The notes under the pieces were generated by a model that saw only the letters and a program-made list of their open reading frames with translations, was not told the DNA's origin and searched no databases. The position numbers were made by a program, and so were the translations under genes. This document shows, one piece after another, positions 6,575-10,000 of a stretch of DNA of 10,000 bases (its first letter is position 1; every line of letters begins with the position of its first letter). The DNA comes from Glandiceps talaboti. Lineage: Eukaryota > Hemichordata > Enteropneusta > Spengelidae. The stretch spans positions 14,475,001-14,485,000 of the forward strand of contig NC_135566.1 in NCBI RefSeq assembly GCF_964340395.1, given 5' to 3'.

Positions 6575-6818
6575 GACAATAACCCAACAAGATCATCATC
6601 ATCTCTATCATCATCATCACCCCCATCATCACCACCCCCACCACCGGTATCATCATCACCACCACCGTCCCCACCACCATCACCATCACCGTCATCATCA
6701 TCATTATCATCATCATCATCATTTATGCATTCTCATAACAACGAACAGAACCAAAAAAGTGAATAAACAAAAAGAAGAACAACAAAGACAGTTTTGCGTA
6801 AACACACCTTATTTTTAG
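6339..6818 (+). CDS. Low-complexity Ser/Thr/His-rich frame, doubtful gene
   Basis: From ATG at 6339 this frame runs 159 codons. The first 17 residues contain a hydrophobic core, A-F-C-I-L-I-L-V-S-I-F, that resembles a secretory signal peptide. Then come poly-Ser, poly-Thr, and a His/Pro-rich segment, ending in a basic Gln/Lys-rich tail. A secreted mucin-like or metal-binding protein would look like this. However, the middle 300 bp are simple triplet repeats that contain no stop in any forward frame, so an open frame is expected without selection. Only the N-terminal 30 and C-terminal 35 codons carry any independent signal. I regard it as most likely non-coding. Confidence 0.15.
6426..6725. 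repeat. Nested triplet-repeat block (CAT-CAA-GAC-CAA-CAT)
   Basis: The order is (CAT)n at about 6426-6484, (CAA)n at 6485-6496, eight GAC triplets at 6497-6520, (CAA)n with one CAT at 6521-6573, then (CAT)n mixed with CAC, CCA and CCC triplets at about 6592-6725. The layout is roughly symmetrical about the GAC core. GAC/ACG repeats are among the scarcest triplet classes in animal genomes because each unit carries a CpG. Confidence 0.95.
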
Positions 6819-7213
6819 TTAGCAGTTTCGATGACTAGGGTTTACGATGGTACCAAATCTTGAACTGTCAGGATACAACGAACATCAACACAGATGAAAC
6901 ACAGCAAAAGATCAGTACCTTCTGACGACAGAGTGTCAAACACTCACAAAACATTCACGAATCTCCCCAGTTTCGCCGCTAGTCTAAGATCATCGACTTG
7001 TAGTTCTAGTCTTCATATCAAATCTGCAACGATTATCTTTTACATACAACAAATGGCTTATAGAGCGTAAGATACAGACGGGGAGATGAGTCATCTAAAC
7101 AGAGCCAGCTCAAATAAATTCAAGTTGAATCAGACAATTTGATAACGATATCAATAGACAATTACATGTAAAATTCACAGAATGATCGTATAACCCAGCT
7201 ACATTTCGAATAG
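6819..7213. other. Unique sequence with one short ATG frame
   Basis: A forward ATG at 6894 opens 58 codons to TAA at 7068-7070, reading M-K-H-S-K-R-S-V-P-S at the start and rich in Ser. A donor-like GTAAGA begins at 7067 but follows AGC and not AG, and its phase does not join the exon candidate at 7214. No family is recognised; I count it as chance. Confidence 0.45.
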
Positions 7214-7314
7214 TTTGAGCATGTCATTGACTTTGGCGTAATCTACTGTCAAACATTCGAGTTGGAAAACCTAAAAAGTGCAGAATTGGGTATTAGGTTT
7301 TTTAACGTTGCCAG
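7214..7314 (+). CDS. Candidate exon ending at a consensus splice donor
   Basis: A frame is open from just after TAG at 7211-7213 to CCAG/GTGAGG at 7314/7315, an excellent donor. The 33 codons begin F-E-H-V-I-D-F-G-V-I and include F-E-L-E-N-L-K-S and G-I-R-F-F-N-V-A, a balanced protein-like composition. The upstream acceptor is poor, so the true left edge is uncertain. A good acceptor at 7426 would define a 112-bp GT-AG intron and join in phase to a short terminal frame. No family is recognised, and chance is still the more likely explanation. Confidence 0.16.
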
Positions 7315-7426
7315 GTGAGGGACGTGTTCGAACATCAATACCCTGATCTTGTAATTGTTAGAAATCGAACCAGGATATCATCATGCCCGTGGAAAAGTAC
7401 ACCACGTTTTTTAGCGCTTTTCTCAG

Positions 7427-7454
7427 GAGACTCGTAAAGATAGTCAGAAAATAG
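7427..7454 (+). CDS. Candidate terminal exon fragment
   Basis: It follows a strong acceptor-like tract (pyrimidine-rich, ending CTTTTCTCAG at 7426). Joined to 7314, the codon split AG/G gives Arg, followed by R-L-V-K-I-V-R-K and TAG at 7452-7454. No AATAAA lies close downstream, which weakens the model. If real it would be a short basic C-terminus. Confidence 0.14.
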
Positions 7455-7999
7455 AGTTTTCAGATGTAGGAAACAGTGAGAGTGTGGAGTTTGACACGAT
7501 TGTCTGCTCTCTTGTGGGGCCGTCGTCAGGCCTAATTATAACGAATCACCTGAGGGATACGCTAAGCGGCATCACCAAATGAGAGAGAGCCGAACGACTA
7601 CTTGACAAGTATTACGTTTTAAATATGTCATTAGATTGTCTTTTAGAAAGTTAGCTCAACACTGTTTTTCAAAAGCGTTACTAATTATCGCTGGTGACAA
7701 GTGAGACACACCTAATTTAATCTAGCCTGTAAAAAAATTGAAAATTTAACGAGCCAAATGAAAACCCAGTCTACATCTTGTCTTGAGCTCTCTGTTTAAA
7801 ATGATTCAATTTGACTGTAAATTTGAGATACCTTTCGTTTACTAGGGACGCTGAGAATTGATGAGAGCATACATATCGATTTGCCTCAGTGTCATAATGA
7901 TGAGTTCCTATAATTGCTTGTAAATTTGCTTTCGATGTCAAGCGATGCATCATGATTTCACACGTTGGTAAAGAGGGTATAATTAATTAAGACACCGAA
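7455..7999. other. Unique sequence, no supportable gene
   Basis: The minus strand has a 60-codon ATG frame (7953 down to 7771) reading M-M-H-R-L-T-S-K-A-N at the start. It has an ordinary composition, but no recognisable family and no convincing splice signals. Nothing else stands out. Confidence 0.45.
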
Positions 8000-8024
8000 G
8001 GTCCTTTAACTTGATTAAGGGACT
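8000..8024. other. Hairpin with 10-bp stem and CTTGA loop
   Basis: GGTCCTTTAA (8000-8009) pairs with TTAAGGGACT (8015-8024). Eight pairs are Watson-Crick and two are G-T. A perfect small dyad GAAAC-C-GTTTC follows at 8030-8040. Confidence 0.5.
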
Positions 8025-8115
8025 CGTTTGAAACCGTTTCGTCTCTCGGGACACCAGCCCATCCAAATTTTTCAACGATACAGTACATCAGTTAAAGAGA
8101 GATAAACATCGCTGA

Positions 8116-8162
8116 TGGCTATTTCCCCGCAAAACGTGCCCGTTTTGTAGTAGTAATAGCCA
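8116..8162. other. Two-tier imperfect hairpin
   Basis: The outer stem TGGCTATT (8116-8123) pairs perfectly with AATAGCCA (8155-8162). The inner stem GCAAAACG (8129-8136) pairs with CGTTTTGT (8141-8148), with one G-T pair, around a TGCC loop. The stems are separated by an internal loop of 5 and 6 bases. Sixteen pairs in 47 bases is the strongest local fold I found outside simple repeats. It could be a structured RNA, a miniature element remnant or chance; at this size it is short for an animal microRNA precursor. Confidence 0.55.
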
Positions 8163-8171
8163 AGAAATCGG

Positions 8172-8390
8172 ATGATCAGAAGATCAGAAACATACCGTAA
8201 CACAGACAGAATCAAAATGTCCCCAAATTCCATCCCTGAACAAAAGCCATATACCACAGAAATGACTAATTATATTTACGACACAAAAAAAACTGGTTCG
8301 CTTTTCAGCGACAACTCGGCGTCAAAAATTGTTAGAAAGTTATTCAATTTCTATCTGAAACTCGTTTTACTTTTTTTATGCAAACTATAA
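8172..8390 (+). CDS. Unrecognised 72-codon ATG frame
   Basis: The frame starts ten bases after the hairpin at 8116-8162 with M-I-R-R-S-E-T-Y-R-N. It is polar and basic for its first 55 residues and ends in a hydrophobic segment containing F-Y-L-K-L-V-L-L-F-L-C. A tail-anchored micropeptide would have this form, but the length is within chance expectation for AT-rich DNA. No family is recognised, and the minus strand is also open over part of it. A tandem GATCAGAA doublet lies at 8174-8189 inside the start. Confidence 0.13.
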   Translation: MIRRSETYRNTDRIKMSPNSIPEQKPYTTEMTNYIYDTKKTGSLFSDNSASKIVRKLFNFYLKLVLLFLCKL

Positions 8391-9141
8391 CCTGCTTGAA
8401 CTCTGAATCATTTCGAGTAAAAGAAACGTTCGGTTTTTTTTCCTAACTGGACTTGTGAAAAAGATTGAGGGTCAAAGGTCGGCTTGTAGGAATAAGACCC
8501 AGGGATGATGAATCGTCGTGTCTCTTTGCTATAATGTCAGATGTCCTATTGTAACGATGAAATATGTCGGTGTAAGTTTTTGACAAAACATATGCTCACC
8601 CTACGAGCAAAACTCCGATCTGTCTATCTATCAACGTAACTATCTAAAGCGTCTATGCTTTCGACAGTTGAATGAAACAAAAAAAAACACGACTTTCCTT
8701 TCCCTCGTAATCATGCAGCTCAGTTTCCCCGCAGAATGTAAATGAATGACGTGTCTTATTTTTTCCCTCCAAAAGTGAAAGTGTTCGGCAATGTTTCAAT
8801 CCGTCTGCTCATAATAAGAGTCGGAGCGTTGTTATGATCCACACATAAATAACACATAATGACTTTCTCATTGATAGTGTTCAACTAAAAATTTAAAAAC
8901 ACGATCAAGCGTGGTTTTTGGATAGATAGAAAGACAGAAGTAATTATGAATTGTTGTTCGTTTATGAGATTAATCGTTTGGACCTTTTAAATTACAGTGT
9001 TTCTCAAACCGCTGTTGCATACATATATATTCAGTGCCATTGATGTATCGAGGAATATACACAAATGTTCGTGTTCTGCGTTGGAATACAAAGTTACACG
9101 TTCAATAGAATCGTAGTAAAGTTAAATGTTATTATCATGGA
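8391..9141. other. Unique AT-rich sequence, no gene seen
   Basis: No frame of note and no RNA gene. A hairpin occurs at 8895-8919. Short GATAGATAG and GTCTATCTATC strings near 8921 and 8621 are the only repeat hints. Confidence 0.55.
8895..8919. other. Hairpin with one bulge
   Basis: AAAAACACG (8895-8903) pairs with CGTGGTTTTT (8910-8919) around an ATCAAG loop, with a single bulged G. A stem ending in a T5 run resembles an RNA polymerase III-type stop, but there are no upstream A-box or B-box signals. Confidence 0.4.
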
Positions 9142-9172
9142 ATGATTCTGATGTCCTCGTTTCATAAAAAAA

Positions 9173-9190
9173 GGGGAGGGGGAGGGCGGG
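9173..9190 (+). other. G-quadruplex motif with one-base loops
   Basis: Four G runs of 4, 5, 3 and 3 bases (9173-9176, 9178-9182, 9184-9186, 9188-9190) are separated by single A, A and C. Single-base loops are the known signature of very stable parallel quadruplexes. A further G6 run lies at 9209-9214. It sits about 125 bp before a (GACA)n array. A forward ATG frame from 9142 reads through it as Gly-Gly-Gly-Gly and then into the array as Asp-Arg-Gln-Thr repeats; I do not accept that frame as a gene. Confidence 0.85.
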
Positions 9191-9314
9191 TAGGCATACT
9201 GAGGACGAGGGGGGTCCTTTTTATAATTCTATGGCACACGTGTTTTGACCATATTTATGTCATGGTTTTATTTTGGCGGGATTGGAGAGGAGAACTTGGC
9301 GAATTTAATGAGTT

Positions 9315-9392
<78 letters not shown>
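9315..9392. repeat. (GACA)19.5 microsatellite
   Basis: Seventy-eight bases of perfect GACA. Its left flank is unrelated to that of the 5153 array, but its right flank is the same core. Confidence 0.98.
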
Positions 9393-9429
9393 GATTTAGA
9401 TACAAAGAAACACACGCAGAAACAGACAG
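9393..9429 (+). repeat. Shared core next to (GACA)n, copy 2
   Basis: These 37 bases match 5211-5251. The last 23 bases are identical to 5229-5251. It lies in the same orientation and at the same position relative to a (GACA)n array as copy 1. Here the core is followed by CAGACATC-type degenerate units and then a second (CAGA)n array, where copy 1 has (TA)n. Confidence 0.85.
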
Positions 9430-9477
9430 CAGACAGACATCCAGACATCCAGACAGACATACATACATACATGCATC
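9430..9477. repeat. Degenerate CAGA/CATC/CATA spacer between arrays
   Basis: Variant units linking the two GACA-type arrays: ACATCCAG occurs twice, GCATCCAG once, and a short (CATA)3 run lies between them. The mixture suggests unit-by-unit mutation and re-amplification, with the CATA and CAGA motifs arising in one another's company here as at 5089-5210. Confidence 0.8.
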
Positions 9478-9478
9478 C

Positions 9479-9559
<81 letters not shown>

Positions 9560-9560
9560 G
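9478..9560. repeat. (CAGA)20.75 microsatellite
   Basis: Eighty-three bases of perfect CAGA, in the same register type as 9315-9392. It ends abruptly at GGGG (9560-9563). The minus strand is open through it as Cys-Leu-Ser-Val repeats, a by-product of the array. Confidence 0.98.
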
Positions 9561-9770
9561 GGGTAGAGTTAGAAGCAGAAAGTCTGCACTGATAGATCGA
9601 GAGCAGAGGAGCAGCGAAAGAAGATGTGACGGGATGTGGAATGGGAAAAGTAGCGGAATAGCGAATGTGTAAAGGCGTAAGTGTAAGAGATAGTAAGAAG
9701 GAAGAAGAAAATGGAAGAGGGGTAGAGGGCAAAGTGGAGAAATGAATATACATAGGGGAGGGTTAACAGG
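9561..9770 (+). other. Purine-rich strand
   Basis: The plus strand here is dominated by A and G, with pure purine runs at 9695-9711 and 9713-9722, and few C. The minus strand consequently has long stop-free frames rich in Ser, Leu and Phe, which need no gene to explain them. Mirror-like purine tracts can form triplex DNA, but no long perfect mirror repeat is visible. A small GCAGA-AAG-TCTGC hairpin lies near 9576. Confidence 0.6.
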
Positions 9771-9870
9771 TTAAATGGTGTGTTGCTGTGTATGTCCATC
9801 CAGGGAACATAATCAGTTGATGTCTGAATTCAGTTTGTTAGGAATATCAAATCAACAGAATTGTTTCCTC

Positions 9871-9888
9871 TGATATTTTTTTTTTCAG
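9871..9888 (+). other. Strong 3' splice-site match near the right edge
   Basis: TGAT followed by a long T run and CAG (9886-9888) is a near-ideal acceptor, with a branch-like CTGAT at its start. After it one forward frame is open for only about 18 codons before TGA. If real it might begin a short 3' exon, or belong to a gene extending to the right of the window. Confidence 0.25.
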
Positions 9889-10000
9889 TTAGTGACCCCT
9901 CTTAGCTTGAGAAGGAAGAGAATATCAGGTTGCAGTGTATGTTGAAGGGTTTGAGGACAACATACTGGTATACTGTTGCCTTTGAACGCCAATTGCTTCA

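Noticed and set aside
6894-7070. 58-codon forward frame ending near a GTAAGA donor
   Set aside because: The donor follows AGC and not AG. Joining to the 7214 exon candidate gives an immediate stop in the available phases, and the length is ordinary for chance.
9268-9799. Minus-strand frames rich in Ser, Leu, Phe and Cys-Leu-Ser-Val repeats
   Set aside because: Explained by the CAGA arrays and by the purine-rich plus strand of 9561-9770, which yields few stops on the minus strand.
1-10000. CRISPR array, prokaryotic operon, phage or plasmid module
   Set aside because: The tandem arrays are simple 2-4 bp microsatellites without unique spacers, there are no Shine-Dalgarno-led gene rows, and composition and repeat type point to an animal genome.
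1-10000. Retroviral or LINE coding sequence
   Set aside because: I looked for reverse transcriptase, integrase and endonuclease motifs in the longer frames and found none; no long terminal repeats are visible.

Overview
This window looks like non-coding nuclear DNA from an animal, most likely a marine or other invertebrate. It is AT-rich and has no compact gene layout. The only long unbroken frames lie inside simple repeats. It carries long tetranucleotide, dinucleotide and trinucleotide arrays: (CATA)n, (GACA)n, (TA)n, (CAT)n, (CAA)n and (GAC)n. Scattered sequences resemble GT-AG splice sites and AATAAA signals, and CpG is not obviously depleted. The organism call is an inference from composition and repeat type; I recognise no conserved protein that would fix the phylum.

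Layout. 1-1230: unique sequence with small hairpins and no supportable gene. 1235-1319: an alternating purine-pyrimidine block of (CA), (CG) and (ACAT)n. 1320-2400: unique sequence with a 14-bp palindrome, a C10 run, a C11A25 block and two short hairpins. 2441-3105: a promoter-like patch, then the longest ATG-started frame outside simple repeats (129 codons), unrecognised. 3298-3602: two diverged tandem copies of a unit of about 151 bp, with hints of more copies across 3120-3960. 3993-4495: a possible last intron and terminal exon of an unknown gene, weak. 5089-5402: a compound array, (CATA)15 - (GACA)14 - short core - (TA)40 - palindrome. 6264-6818: splice-acceptor-like pyrimidine tracts, then a triplet-repeat block that all three forward frames read as low-complexity protein. 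6819-9140: unique sequence with weak exon candidates and three hairpins. 9173-9190: a strong G-quadruplex motif. 9315-9560: two further (GACA)n arrays around the same short core seen at 5211-5251. 9561-9770: a purine-rich strand. 9871-9888: a good 3' splice-site match near the right edge.

No gene can be assigned a function, and I see no sign of a multi-gene system. The firmest non-trivial observations are (i) the same roughly 40-bp core beside (GACA)n arrays at two loci 4.2 kb apart, which suggests a dispersed microsatellite-bearing element; (ii) the cryptic 151-bp tandem repeat; (iii) the G-quadruplex; and (iv) the nested triplet block with a CpG-containing (GAC)8 centre. All protein-coding entries are low-confidence candidates.
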